In this document: positions 1 to 8,382 of the stretch, one piece after another
Numbering within the stretch: position 1 is the first letter of the stretch
Layout of the letters: the number at the start of each line of letters is the position of its first letter
Origin: Rhodospirillaceae bacterium
GTDB lineage: Bacteria; Pseudomonadota; Alphaproteobacteria; MPNO01; UBA830
Reading direction: 5' to 3'
DNA length: 37,038 nucleotides
NCBI GenBank assembly: GCA_002689465.1
Contig: NZGJ01000012.1
Span: 2,270 to 39,307 of the forward strand
Made by a program: the position numbers and the translations under genes
The notes under the pieces: generated by a model
What the model saw: the letters and a program-made list of their open reading frames with translations, nothing else
What the model was told of the DNA's origin: nothing
Database searches by the model: none

Positions 1-360
1 GTAGATCATTTCCGCGAACGCGCCGAGCGCATTATTTCTACCTTCGCGGGCGAAGCGGCGCAAAATTTCTTTCCGCTCACGGGCCTTTTCTGCGCTAACG
101 AGCTTTTGCAAACCTGCGCCCAAGTGGTCGTCGTCGGCAGCGCCGACGATCCGGATACGATGGCCTTACTGGATGTCGCTTGGAAAGCACCCAACATGAA
201 CAAACTCATCCAAGCGATCCCGCCCGGCGCAGAACTCCCCAAAAACCACCCGGCAACCGGCAAGGGACAGAAAGGTGACCGCGCCACCGCCTATGTGTGT
301 ATCGGCCAAACCTGCTCACTTCCGCTGGTCAATCCGGCTGCATTGGCTCAGGCACTGTAA
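1..360 (+). CDS. C-terminal end of a thioredoxin-domain (DUF255, YyaL/SSP411-like) protein, 5'-truncated
   Basis: The reading frame is open from the first base of the window and ends at the TAA at 358-360, so about 119 C-terminal residues of a longer protein are present. The tail carries the pattern typical of the end of the YyaL/SPATA20 family: a hydrophobic strand (QVVVVGSADDPDT), a downstream AYVCIGQTCSLP motif with two cysteines, and a final hydrophobic helix. Full-length members are about 600-700 residues, with an N-terminal thioredoxin-like fold and a glycosidase-like alpha barrel; those parts lie outside the window. Their cellular role is poorly defined. The family assignment rests on the C-terminal motif only. 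Confidence 0.75.
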   Translation, partial: VDHFRERAERIISTFAGEAAQNFFPLTGLFCANELLQTCAQVVVVGSADDPDTMALLDVAWKAPNMNKLIQAIPPGAELPKNHPATGKGQKGDRATAYVCIGQTCSLPLVNPAALAQAL

Positions 361-486
361 GACAGCTTGACGGGAAGAAACACTCCCCGGGGTTTAAACA
401 AATCAAGCCTGAACCAGCCAAAGCGCTCTGTCCTTGCTCTGTCGTTCATGATCAAAACAAGGAGAGAAAGGCGATAAACAGAGACC

Positions 487-699
487 TTGCGAGCGGTGTC
501 AAAAAAGCCCGCCGCGAAAAATCGGTGCATCAAAAGTGACAGCGATCACACCCACAACGTGCCGGCAGGGAAAAAGAAACTGAAAGCCAAGCAGCCCGCC
601 GCGAAGCCCTTAAAGAAAAATAGTACTATCCACACCGCTGGTTTATCGCAAAAAATCACGGCGCAAACACTGCTTGCCCTTCGCCGCCGAGCACGATAA
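487..699 (+). CDS. Possible small Lys/Ala-rich basic protein (doubtful)
   Basis: The 361-749 stretch between the truncated gene and dapB holds one coding-like signal. It is a 70-codon frame rich in Lys, Ala and Pro (KKPAAK, GKKKLKAKQPAAK) that resembles the basic tails of histone-like proteins. The only starts are TTG at 487 or GTG at 496. A purine-rich AAGGAGAG lies near 460 but is better placed for a different frame, which itself encodes a basic peptide up to 539. The gene could be a small DNA-binding protein, a frameshifted remnant, or chance. I do not recognise a family. Confidence 0.22.
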   Translation: MRAVSKKPAAKNRCIKSDSDHTHNVPAGKKKLKAKQPAAKPLKKNSTIHTAGLSQKITAQTLLALRRRAR

Positions 700-749
700 C
701 CGTGTCCACAGTGCGCCTACCGCGCAACAGCAGACATAGGAGCATCACT

Positions 750-1562
750 ATGGCCGACATGAAGATCGGGATTATCGGCGCCGGGGGGCGCATGGGACAA
801 GCTTGCATCCGTCAAGTCACCGATACCGAGGGCTGCGGAGTTGTCGCCGCCTGCGACATAGCGGGTTCAGCCCTGATCGGACAGGACGCAGGCAACATAG
901 CCGGAGTTGACCGTCTGGGCATTGCAGTTAGCGACAATGCCGGCGCAGTCATCGCAGCCTCCGACGCCATTATCGAATTCACTCTGCCCGAACCGACGGT
1001 AAGTCATGTCGCGCTGACCGCGGAGGCCAGCGTCGCGCACATCATCGGCACCACTGGCATGGAAGCCGCGCAAGAAGATACGCTTAGAGCGGCGGGCGAC
1101 AAAACCGTTATCATGCACGCACCAAATATGAGCCTTGCAGTTAATCTTCTGTTTGCCTTGACTAAGCAGGTCGCCGCCACACTAAACGAAGATTTCGATA
1201 TCGAAATCTTCGAGATGCATCACAAACACAAGGTCGATGCGCCATCCGGCACCGCCGTCGGCATGGGCCGAGCCGCAGCCGAAGGGCGCGGAGTGGAGCT
1301 CGAAGACGTCGCCCAATGGGCGCGGAACGGCATCACCGGCGAACGTAAACGTGGCGATATTGGGTTCGCGTCTCTGCGCGGCGGAAATGTGATCGGCGAT
1401 CACACGGCGACCTTCGCGGTAGAGGACGAACGCCTCGAAATCAGCCACAAGGCGCAGTCGCGCCAGATTTTCGCACGCGGGGCGGTGCATGCGGCGCTGT
1501 GGTCAGCGGGTAAAAAGCCAGGTTTTTATACGATGTTCGACGTGCTCGGAATCGAGTACTGA
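750..1562 (+). CDS. dapB: 4-hydroxy-tetrahydrodipicolinate reductase (DapB)
   Basis: This cytoplasmic enzyme reduces hydroxy-tetrahydrodipicolinate with NAD(P)H in the diaminopimelate/lysine pathway. The 270-residue length is normal for the family. An N-terminal Rossmann motif, GIIGAGGRMG (residues 7-16), binds the nucleotide. The family signature EMHHKHKVDAPSGTA (155-169) includes the expected catalytic His157 and Lys161 and the substrate-binding SGT. ATG at 750 is preferred because TAGGAG lies 7-8 bases upstream; an in-frame frame extends to 702 but lacks a ribosome site. In many alphaproteobacteria dapB sits next to dnaJ; here dnaKJ are about 18 kb away. Confidence 0.97.
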   Translation: MADMKIGIIGAGGRMGQACIRQVTDTEGCGVVAACDIAGSALIGQDAGNIAGVDRLGIAVSDNAGAVIAASDAIIEFTLPEPTVSHVALTAEASVAHIIGTTGMEAAQEDTLRAAGDKTVIMHAPNMSLAVNLLFALTKQVAATLNEDFDIEIFEMHHKHKVDAPSGTAVGMGRAAAEGRGVELEDVAQWARNGITGERKRGDIGFASLRGGNVIGDHTATFAVEDERLEISHKAQSRQIFARGAVHAALWSAGKKPGFYTMFDVLGIEY

Positions 1563-1589
1563 CCCAGCAGGCACCATCACCCCAGAAAC

Positions 1590-1633
1590 AACAAGGGCGG
1601 CACCAAAGAACCTAGGCCACCCTTGTTATATTT
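1590..1633. terminator. Strong hairpin between convergent genes, likely bidirectional terminator
   Basis: The 12-base arms at 1590-1601 and 1616-1627 pair with one mismatch (C1598/A1619) around a 14-base loop. An ATATTTT run follows on the plus strand. The hairpin lies between the converging dapB and the Ada-like gene, so it may end both transcripts. Confidence 0.6.
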
Positions 1634-1657
1634 TCGCGAATCATCGCTCGGCCGCGT

Positions 1658-2548
1658 CTACGCCACGGTAGCGCACTCCGCCTGTGCTTGCTCCCAACCG
1701 ATAAGGGCAAGCTTGCGGTCGGTACCCCAGCGATACCGCGAGTCGAAGAGTTTGGTCGAGCGGATCACCCGATGGCAGGGAATTAAAAACCCGATGGGGT
1801 TGGCACCGACAGCACTTCCTACGGCGCGCACCGCCGTCGGCTGGCCGATAGCTCGCGCAATATCGCCATATGTCACCAGCTGACCCGGCGGGATCGCCAA
1901 CAATGCCTGCCAGACTTTAATCTGAAAATTAGTGCCCTTGTACCAAAGCCGCAGCGGGCGCTCGGGGTCACCCCGGGCAGGGCCAAACACAGTTTCGCAG
2001 TGGGCCCAGGTCTCATCCTGCGCGCGACGGAAGTGTGCGCCTAGAAGGCGGCGCTGAATATCGGCCAGCGCTGCGTGAGGCCCGTCTTCCCCAATGAATT
2101 GCAGCCCACAAACCCCGCGGTCGGTCACTGCGACCACAAATTCCCCCAGAAAGCCCGGGTGAATGCCGTAGCGAATCTCTAACCCCTCGCCCATATCCTT
2201 GAACTGCCTCGGGGTGATACCTTCGAAATGGACAGGCGGATCATGTAGCCGCAACGGGCCTAACACGCTGGCTTCATGCGCGGCGTCGAGCACGGAGTCA
2301 GCCCGATCGAGGGCCCGCCTGGCATGATCCAACGTCAGATATCCCAAAAACTGCTTAGGGCTGACCCCGGCCCAGCGGATGAACAAGCGGCGGAAATGGA
2401 ACGGACTGAGCGCCGCAGCATTAGCAATCTCGTCAAGCCCAGGCTCCCGGCAAAAGTTCCCTCGGATATAGGCGAGCGCGCGTTCGATCCGGGCGAAATC
2501 CTGCGCTTTCTGCTGTGCCGTCTGGAAGACTATTTGTTGCTGCGTGAT
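1658..2548 (-). CDS. AraC-type HTH fused to O6-methylguanine-DNA methyltransferase (Ada-like), start codon anomalous
   Basis: The C-terminal half is an O6-alkylguanine-DNA alkyltransferase. It has the active site IPCHRV, with the acceptor Cys at about residue 258 counted from 2548. Upstream motifs include FQIKVWQALLAIPPGQLVTYGDIA and the conserved GANPIGFL. It repairs alkylated guanine by suicide transfer. The N-terminal half is an AraC-family helix-turn-helix (ARIERALAYIRGNF, LDEIANAAALSPFHFRRLF), so the protein is like Ada without the N-terminal zinc domain. The frame is open upstream to a TGA at 2561-2563, yet it holds no ATG, GTG or TTG before TTG 2386, which would cut the HTH in half. 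A GGAGG (2555-2559, complement) sits six bases before an ATC at 2548. An ATG at 2553 is out of frame and stops after seven codons. The start is therefore either non-canonical or broken by a frameshift. Confidence 0.8.
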   Translation of the reverse strand: MTQQQIVFQTAQQKAQDFARIERALAYIRGNFCREPGLDEIANAAALSPFHFRRLFIRWAGVSPKQFLGYLTLDHARRALDRADSVLDAAHEASVLGPLRLHDPPVHFEGITPRQFKDMGEGLEIRYGIHPGFLGEFVVAVTDRGVCGLQFIGEDGPHAALADIQRRLLGAHFRRAQDETWAHCETVFGPARGDPERPLRLWYKGTNFQIKVWQALLAIPPGQLVTYGDIARAIGQPTAVRAVGSAVGANPIGFLIPCHRVIRSTKLFDSRYRWGTDRKLALIGWEQAQAECATVA

Positions 2549-2801
2549 CTCATTCCTCCATCAGCTAGGCCAGGCTTCCGACCGGCCCACACCGATATCG
2601 TACGATGCCCTGTCAGAAAGCACAGTTTCCGGTATCGGTCCTGCGACAGACAAACCCGAGTACCGATGCAACCGGACAGATGACACAAAATACGAAACAT
2701 GCCCGAACGCTGCGCGGCAAGGCTGCATCGACCCACCCGATATTTGCGGTATCCGTGTTTCCTACGCCCCGCGAGAAGGCGAAGCAGACGGAACGGGTCG
2801 G

Positions 2802-3383
2802 TCAGGATGATTCACCAGCATATTCCGGATCAACCGCGTAATAAGCCCGCTTTCGATATTCGGGCGAGCGCAGATTCGCAAGCGCATCGGTCAGCGCATG
2901 GGCGAGCTGGACACGTTCGTCCGGGCTGAGAAAAGAGCCGATCCGCATGTATTTGCCGTGGCTCGCCAGTACCAGCCGGCTGTCATTTTGCGCCGACTCA
3001 TCGATGCTTACCCGCAGCCAGTAAGGTTGAAATTGATAGCGCTGCACCTTACCCAAAGAGTTGACCTTCTCGACCAGCAGGTTGTCCTGGGTAAGCCGAA
3101 CAGTTTCGTAGATCCGGGCCCATCGGTAGTTGGCGCGAAATGCCAGATATATCAGTGCGACATCGAGGCTAAAAAAACCCATTACCGGCCACGCCCCCAA
3201 CATGATGAACACCATGCCGGCGAAAAAACTGACCGATGCGATAGCCACCATCAGCAAAATGAAGCCTTTCGGCCTAAGGCTGGTATTAGGCCGCAGGGTT
3301 GCATCAAACAGATAAGCTTTTTTGCCCTTGAGAGGGTTCTGACTGGGCAGAGGAGGAAACGATTTATCCATGATATCAATCAT
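2802..3383 (-). CDS. DUF2244 family membrane protein
   Basis: The 193-residue protein has two closely spaced hydrophobic segments at about residues 40-60 and 64-84 (FILLMVAIASVSFFAGMVF and a following helix). A cytoplasmic-type domain containing YETVRLTQDNLLVEKV and YWLRVSIDE follows. This layout matches DUF2244, a family of unknown function common in alphaproteobacteria and often beside nth, as here, where it is divergent. The start may be the ATG at 3383 or the second Met four codons on (MDKSFPPLPSQ). The 240 bases between this gene and the Ada-like gene contain only weak, overlapping frames, and I see nothing in them. Confidence 0.85.
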   Translation of the reverse strand: MIDIMDKSFPPLPSQNPLKGKKAYLFDATLRPNTSLRPKGFILLMVAIASVSFFAGMVFIMLGAWPVMGFFSLDVALIYLAFRANYRWARIYETVRLTQDNLLVEKVNSLGKVQRYQFQPYWLRVSIDESAQNDSRLVLASHGKYMRIGSFLSPDERVQLAHALTDALANLRSPEYRKRAYYAVDPEYAGESS

Positions 3384-3504
3384 AGGGACGATTTAGCGCC
3401 GGAGTCGAGAAATAATGAACGAATGATTAACACCCCCGGGGTTCTGGGTCTGTTCCACCCCGAAGGGCCTTCCCTCAGCCGCGCCGTCCAGCTACAAATC
3501 AGTC

Positions 3505-4152
3505 ATGCGTGCCACCATGCCCCTCAAGGACGTCGACGAATTCTTCGCACGGCTGTCCGCCGCCGACCCAGAGCCCAAAGGCGAGCTAGATTACGTCAAT
3601 GAATTTACCCTACTGGTCGCCGTCGTGCTGTCGGCTCAGGCAACCGATGTCGGGGTGAACCGAGCTACAAAAAACCTGTTCAACGTCGCAGATACCCCAG
3701 AAAAAATGCTCGCACTCGGCGAAACCAATGTGCGCGATCACATCAGGACTATCGGGCTATACCGAAACAAGGCAAAGAACGTCATCGCGCTGTGCGAAAT
3801 GCTCATCGCCGATTTCGCCAGCGCGGTGCCGGAAACCCGAGACGACTTGGTCAGGCTGCCGGGGGTCGGCCGTAAAACCGCCAATGTGGTCCTGAACATT
3901 GCGTTCGGCCAACCGACCATGGCCGTCGACACCCATATTTTCCGGATCGGCAACCGCACCGGTATGGCACCGGGTAAAACCGCCCAACATGTAGAAGACA
4001 AGTTGGTCAAACGCATTCCCGCCAAGTGGATGGATCATGGCCACCACTGGCTGATCCTGCACGGCCGATATGTGTGCAAGGCTCGAAAGCCGGACTGCCC
4101 TGACTGCACTGTCGCCGATCTCTGTCGCTTCAAAGCGAAGACGGCGGGATAG
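3505..4152 (+). CDS. nth: Endonuclease III, [4Fe-4S] base-excision DNA glycosylase
   Basis: The enzyme removes oxidised pyrimidines and cleaves the abasic strand. The 215 residues are normal for the family. The helix-hairpin-helix LPGVGRKTA carries the expected catalytic Lys124, and VDTH carries the catalytic Asp142. The C-terminal cluster ligands follow the exact C-x6-C-x2-C-x5-C spacing (Cys191, 198, 201, 207). Met1 (3505) and Met5 (3517) are both possible starts. The gene diverges from DUF2244 across about 120 bases, which should hold both promoters. Confidence 0.97.
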   Translation: MRATMPLKDVDEFFARLSAADPEPKGELDYVNEFTLLVAVVLSAQATDVGVNRATKNLFNVADTPEKMLALGETNVRDHIRTIGLYRNKAKNVIALCEMLIADFASAVPETRDDLVRLPGVGRKTANVVLNIAFGQPTMAVDTHIFRIGNRTGMAPGKTAQHVEDKLVKRIPAKWMDHGHHWLILHGRYVCKARKPDCPDCTVADLCRFKAKTAG

Positions 4153-4170
4153 AGCAGTCAGAATTAGCTC

Positions 4171-4725
4171 ATGTACCTCGCGCGCCACGGCCAGACGATG
4201 TTCAACGTTGTCTTCGGCGAAACCAAGCGGGATCCCGGTATCGAAGACCCGCCGCTAACCGAACTCGGGTTCAAGCAGGCCGCCGAACTGGCCGAACGCC
4301 TCGTTGAGCTCGATATCCGACGCATCATTGCCAGTCCCTATACCCGCGCACTGCAGACGGCACGCATAGTCGCCAACCGGCTCGACGTGCCGGTAACGAT
4401 CGAGGCAGACGTACGCGAACGCACCGCCTATATCTGCGATGTCGGCGCCGTGACCAGTGAGCTGGCTGCCAACTGGCCACATCTCGATTTCGATAATCTA
4501 GAGGAGGTCTGGTGGAACCGCGAGGAAGAAACCATTTCCAAGTTCCACGACCGTTGTTCCACATTCCGGACGCGCATGGCGGCGCTCCCTGACTGGCGGC
4601 ACGTCGCCATCATCACCCATTGGGGGTTCGTGCGATCGATGACCGGCAAGCGCATAGGAAATGCGGGGTTGGTGGCCTGCGATCCAACCGAACCGCACCC
4701 GCCGCTGGATACGACTTGGCCCTGA
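4171..4725 (+). CDS. Histidine phosphatase (phosphoglycerate-mutase-like) family protein
   Basis: The 184 residues begin directly with the phosphohistidine motif ARHGQT (Arg5, His6). Other conserved positions follow: Arg59 in SPYTRALQTA, an RE pair near 82-83, and the second catalytic His150 in IITHWGFVR. These mark an active member of the RHG/histidine phosphatase superfamily. The substrate cannot be told from sequence; candidates include sugar phosphates, nucleotide phosphates or protein phosphohistidine. The gene starts 18 bases after the nth stop and could be co-transcribed with it. The ribosome site is weak. Confidence 0.88.
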   Translation: MYLARHGQTMFNVVFGETKRDPGIEDPPLTELGFKQAAELAERLVELDIRRIIASPYTRALQTARIVANRLDVPVTIEADVRERTAYICDVGAVTSELAANWPHLDFDNLEEVWWNREEETISKFHDRCSTFRTRMAALPDWRHVAIITHWGFVRSMTGKRIGNAGLVACDPTEPHPPLDTTWP

Positions 4726-4922
4726 TTTCCCCAATTTTCCACCTCGTTGTCACTCGGGTCTATCCTCCAATCCGCTCAGCCTTTTCCGCACGACCCCGAC
4801 AAGCTTAGCCCCGGGATAAATTAGGATGGTAGGTGTATGTGAGACGAATCAACCGCCACTAATATTGTTTCACATCAGTATCCGTGATAGCCACAACCGT
4901 AGCAGTCACAGCGGAGCAAAAA

Positions 4923-5423
4923 ATGGCCGATAACGACATTCCCCTTGAAAGCGACGCCAATACCGCGGGCGATAACAGCGAGATGGACAGCGCGCCCTTC
5001 ATGATCGGGGCGCAGTACATTAAGGATTTTTCGTTCGAAAACCCGCGCGGTATCGAGACCCTTTCAGCAATTCAAGACAACCCGGATGTTAGCGTCGATG
5101 TTAGCACCAATGCCCGCGCCATCGGCGAAGAAGGCATGTATGAAGTGCTGCTGTTTATCCGGGCCGAGGCCCAGGTCGAAGATAACCCCGTTTTTATTGT
5201 TGAACTGACCTATGGGGGCGTCGTTCAGGTCGGCGGCATACCAGAGGAAGAAATCAAACCCGTGGTGCTGATAGAGGGCCCGCGGCACCTTTTCCCATTT
5301 GCCCGCTCAATAGTTTCCAATGCAGTCCGCGACGGCGGCTTCCCACCACTTTTGATCAACCCGATCGATTTCGGCACGTTGTATGTTGAGCAACACGTAG
5401 ACTCAAACGGCTCTGATATCTAA
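4923..5423 (+). CDS. secB: Protein-export chaperone SecB
   Basis: SecB is a cytoplasmic tetrameric chaperone that keeps precursor proteins unfolded and delivers them to SecA. The 166 residues show the family core: IGAQYIKDFSFENP near the N terminus, a central AEAQVEDNPVFIVELTYGG, and a C-terminal HLFPFARSIVSNAVRDGGFPPLLINPIDF. ATG 4923 is chosen because GGAG lies 8 bases upstream and the family begins near here; a frame to GTG 4884 is open but has no ribosome site. It converges on dnaQ, the usual alphaproteobacterial pairing. Confidence 0.96.
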   Translation: MADNDIPLESDANTAGDNSEMDSAPFMIGAQYIKDFSFENPRGIETLSAIQDNPDVSVDVSTNARAIGEEGMYEVLLFIRAEAQVEDNPVFIVELTYGGVVQVGGIPEEEIKPVVLIEGPRHLFPFARSIVSNAVRDGGFPPLLINPIDFGTLYVEQHVDSNGSDI

Positions 5424-5496
5424 AACCTTGCGGCCCGTAACTATCACTGCGGCGCTAGCTTGGGCTCCTTTGCGCGCACAGATGAGTCTAGAGACG

Positions 5497-5514
5497 CTCC
5501 GGCCCACGCCGGAG
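5497..5514. terminator. Hairpin between convergent secB and dnaQ
   Basis: A perfect 7-bp GC-rich stem (CTCCGGC / GCCGGAG) with a 4-base loop lies just after the dnaQ stop and 70 bases after secB. There is no clear T-run on either strand, so termination by the hairpin alone is uncertain. Confidence 0.4.
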
Positions 5515-5519
5515 TGAAG

Positions 5520-6227
5520 CTATTTCTTCGGGTCGCCCAGCCACATTGGCTGTTCCAGGCTTGAGACGAAAGCCTCATGCGCCAACAGTTCTTCGGCAGA
5601 TGGCGCGTGCGGGCGGAGCGGGCGGATTTCCTTGATGGAAACGGACCTGTTGTTTTCTGCATCGGATGCTTTGATTCGGACACCTACTTCCACCGCTGCC
5701 AGCTTCAATCCGGGCTGACGACCGCCCCGCAATTCCAGATACACTTCGGCCAGCAACTCGGCATCGAGCAGCGCGCCATGGTAGGTACGCGATGAGTTGT
5801 CGATATCGAAGCGCCGACACAGCGCATCGAGCGAGGCAGGAGCACCAGGAAATTTGCGACGCGCCATTCTGACGGTGTCAACCGATTGGCTCATAGGCAG
5901 CTCCCGACGCTTCAGGCGACGCAGCTCAGCATTGATAAAACCCATATCGAAAATGGCATTATGGATAACCAACGGATCGTTACCGATAAAGTCGAGAAAA
6001 TCGTCCACGATATCACTAAACAACGGATACCCTGACAAAAACTCTTTGCTCAAACCATGGACATCAAAAGCGCCAGCAGGCATTTCCCGCTGCGGATTGA
6101 CGTATTGATGATAAGTCTCGCCGGTCGCGATATGGTTGACCACCTCGACACATCCAATTTCAACTAGCCGGTCTCCGTTGATCGGGTCAAGCCCGGTGGT
6201 TTCTGTATCGAGGACGATTTCGCGCAT
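5520..6227 (-). CDS. dnaQ: DNA polymerase III epsilon subunit, proofreading 3'-5' exonuclease
   Basis: This is the proofreading subunit of the replicative polymerase. The DEDDh active site is complete: Asp7 and Glu9 in LDTETTG, Asp94 in HNAIFDMGF, and His150 and Asp155 in HGALLDAE. The 235 residues include a short C-terminal tail (HEAFVSSL region) after the exonuclease domain, probably the part that contacts the alpha subunit. The ATG at 6227 lies inside the 3' end of coaE, so the two genes overlap by 41 bases and are presumably translated from one message. Confidence 0.97.
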   Translation of the reverse strand: MREIVLDTETTGLDPINGDRLVEIGCVEVVNHIATGETYHQYVNPQREMPAGAFDVHGLSKEFLSGYPLFSDIVDDFLDFIGNDPLVIHNAIFDMGFINAELRRLKRRELPMSQSVDTVRMARRKFPGAPASLDALCRRFDIDNSSRTYHGALLDAELLAEVYLELRGGRQPGLKLAAVEVGVRIKASDAENNRSVSIKEIRPLRPHAPSAEELLAHEAFVSSLEQPMWLGDPKK

Positions 6228-6876
6228 CAGTACTCCGTCGGTGAACGGTTCTCTCGGAAAACATGTCGGGCGGCCAATGGTTAGGCGTTATGTCACGGCA
6301 GAGTCTCGCAATTTGCGTCAACCGACGCAAGGTTTGTGCTTTGCCGCGCGCGCTAGCAACAACAAAATCCGCCAGCCGGCGCTTTTCCGCATCTGGCATC
6401 TGACGGTCGAGAATGCCGTCAAACTTTTCCCTGGTCATACCTGGTCGCGCCATCACCCGCGCCACCTGCGTGCGGGTCGGGGCAGACACGACGATCACAA
6501 CATCACAGCGGACGTCAAGGCGGGTCTCGAACAAAAGCGGGATATCAAGCACCGCCAAGGGTACCCGGCGCGCCGCACAGCGTTTGAGAAAATCGTCCTG
6601 GCGTCGGCGCACCAGCGGATGCACAATCGCTTCCAGGGTTTTTAGTGCCGCAGTGTCTCCAAATACACGCTTGCCCAGTTCATCCCGGTCGACTGCGCCA
6701 CCGGCCACGACACCCGGAAACGCTGCGGTAATCGGTGCCACCGCCGCGCCACCCCTGCAAAGCACGGCATGCACCGACGCATCGGAATCATATACCGGCA
6801 CCCCCATACGCCGGAACATCGCAGACGCCGTCGACTTGCCCATGCCGATGGAGCCCGACAAACCAAGAACGATCAT
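6187..6876 (-). CDS. coaE: Dephospho-CoA kinase
   Basis: CoaE phosphorylates dephospho-CoA in the last step of coenzyme A synthesis. The N terminus has the P-loop GSIGMGKST (residues 8-16). YDSDASVH follows, and IPLLFETRLD is a typical CoaE motif. The protein is 229 residues. ATG 6876 is chosen because it places the P-loop strand at the N terminus as in the family; the frame is open further upstream, but into aroE. It begins 13 bases after aroE and runs 41 bases into dnaQ. The Arg/His-rich tail encoded over the dnaQ start is not conserved in the family and probably only reflects the overlap. Confidence 0.95.
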   Translation of the reverse strand: MIVLGLSGSIGMGKSTASAMFRRMGVPVYDSDASVHAVLCRGGAAVAPITAAFPGVVAGGAVDRDELGKRVFGDTAALKTLEAIVHPLVRRRQDDFLKRCAARRVPLAVLDIPLLFETRLDVRCDVVIVVSAPTRTQVARVMARPGMTREKFDGILDRQMPDAEKRRLADFVVASARGKAQTLRRLTQIARLCRDITPNHWPPDMFSERTVHRRSTDARNRPRYRNHRA

Positions 6877-6889
6877 ACCGAAACGCCCA

Positions 6890-7741
6890 CTAAAGGACTG
6901 CCAGCACATGATCTCGCAAGGCCTGATCGACGACGGGGTCAGTACCAAACCACTCCCGGAAGCCCGGCCGCGCCTGGTGCAATAACATGCCGAGTCCGTC
7001 GATAGCGGGGTTACCGCGCGCACGCGCAGCAGCCAGCAGCGGTGTCTCTAGTGGAACATATACAATGTCATAGACCGCTGCCGTATCAGGCAATTTAGTA
7101 AGGTCGATATCCAGTTCCGGCTGACCTTGCATCCCCAGCGAGGTAGCGTTGACCAAAAGGGCGACATCGATCAGAGCGTGGCCGCGCTGTTCCCACGGAA
7201 TAGCACGAACGGAACCGCCAAATTCGTCTCGGATCGCTTCGGCACGTCCCGGCGTCCGATTGGCGATTCGGATTTCCGGGGCACCTTTATCCTGCAATCC
7301 AGCAACGATCGCCCGCGCAGCACCCCCAGCCCCGAGCACAACGACCGGTCCAGCATCGGCGCGCCAGTCCGGTTTCGCGTTGCGCAACGATTCTAGAAAG
7401 CCGAACGCATCCGTGTTCGCACCATGAAGAACACCACCGCGCACCACGATCGTATTGACCGCTTTCAACCGTCGGGCCCAGCGATCTACGTTATCCATCG
7501 CCTTATAGGCTTGTTCCTTGTTAGGAGCGGTAACGTTTATGCCGCGGATACCAAGTTCAGGCAACTTTCGGATCGCATCTTTTGCACCTTCCGGCGGCAT
7601 CGCGAACGGCACATAGACCCCATCGATCCCGTATTGGCGCAGCCAGTAATTGTGTATCCGCGGGGAGCGAGAATGTTTTATCGGCCAGCCACACACACCG
7701 GCAACAAGAGCCGCCCCAGAAAATCCATCAAAGATCGTCAT
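6890..7741 (-). CDS. aroE: Shikimate dehydrogenase (NADP+)
   Basis: AroE reduces 3-dehydroshikimate to shikimate in aromatic amino-acid synthesis. The 283 residues contain the substrate loop HSRSPRIHN (23-31), the catalytic Lys75 in NVTAPNKE (usually NVTxPxK) and Asp111 in NTDAFGF. The NADP-binding GAGGAARA (137-144) and the C-terminal IDGLGMLLHQ region are also present. The start at 7741 is fixed by a 4-bp ATGA overlap with the maf stop, implying translational coupling. An upstream in-frame extension to 7816 lies inside maf. Confidence 0.96.
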   Translation of the reverse strand: MTIFDGFSGAALVAGVCGWPIKHSRSPRIHNYWLRQYGIDGVYVPFAMPPEGAKDAIRKLPELGIRGINVTAPNKEQAYKAMDNVDRWARRLKAVNTIVVRGGVLHGANTDAFGFLESLRNAKPDWRADAGPVVVLGAGGAARAIVAGLQDKGAPEIRIANRTPGRAEAIRDEFGGSVRAIPWEQRGHALIDVALLVNATSLGMQGQPELDIDLTKLPDTAAVYDIVYVPLETPLLAAARARGNPAIDGLGMLLHQARPGFREWFGTDPVVDQALRDHVLAVL

Positions 7742-8382
7742 GTTTTCAATACTCCATTCGCCCGCAAATAATGGAGCAGCAAAATCATAGGCAGACCCAG
7801 AATCGTGAAATGGCATCCGTCGATGCGCGAAAATAATTGCGCGCCAAGGGATTCAATCCTGTATCCACCCGGCCCACTGAAGGCGTCTTGGCCCACCGCA
7901 TCGAGATAAGCGGTAATAAATTCGTCGCTTGCATCAGCACGAACCTCAAGCGCCGCCCGATCAACAGCCTGCCAAATGCGCTGACCGCCGCGCGCGATCA
8001 CCGCATAGGATATTAAATTGTGGTGTTTGCCTCGGAGCATCTGCAACTGAGTTAGTGCCTCCGCGCGATCGACTGGCTTATCCAAGGTCTTCTCATCGCA
8101 CTCAAGCACCTGATCGCCGCCCAGAACCATTCTTGCCGGATGTTTGCGCGATACAGACATCGCCTTTGCTTCGGCCAGCACTTCGGCCATTTCTGTCCCG
8201 TTTGCCCCATCGGCACGCAAGCCAGTTTTAATCTCGTCCTCATCAATGTGAGGCGGCTCAACAATGTGCGGCACGCCGGCGCTTTCGAGCAACCTTCGGC
8301 GCGTTATACTAGCCGACGCAAGCACAATAGGTTCGCCGGAAAATCCAACGAAACGCTGCGGTTGCGAAGTCTCTAATGTCAT
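7738..8382 (-). CDS. maf: Maf-family nucleoside triphosphate pyrophosphatase
   Basis: Maf proteins hydrolyse non-canonical or modified nucleotides to monophosphates. The N-terminal LASASITRRRLLESAG (21-36) matches the phosphate-binding SxSxxR...L signature. The conserved Asp90 lies in GGDQVLE, and DKP and the SGPGGYRIES region follow. At 214 residues it is slightly longer than average because of an N-terminal extension. It overlaps ppsR upstream and aroE downstream by 4 bp each (ATGA), so three genes are translationally coupled. The sequence does not decide between the dTTP/UTP and m7GTP specificities. Confidence 0.93.
   Translation of the reverse strand: MTLETSQPQRFVGFSGEPIVLASASITRRRLLESAGVPHIVEPPHIDEDEIKTGLRADGANGTEMAEVLAEAKAMSVSRKHPARMVLGGDQVLECDEKTLDKPVDRAEALTQLQMLRGKHHNLISYAVIARGGQRIWQAVDRAALEVRADASDEFITAYLDAVGQDAFSGPGGYRIESLGAQLFSRIDGCHFTILGLPMILLLHYLRANGVLKT

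Noticed and set aside
2530-2929. Several overlapping short frames in the gap after the Ada-like gene
   Set aside because: They are basic, Cys/Arg-rich and mutually overlapping, without ribosome sites or family motifs.
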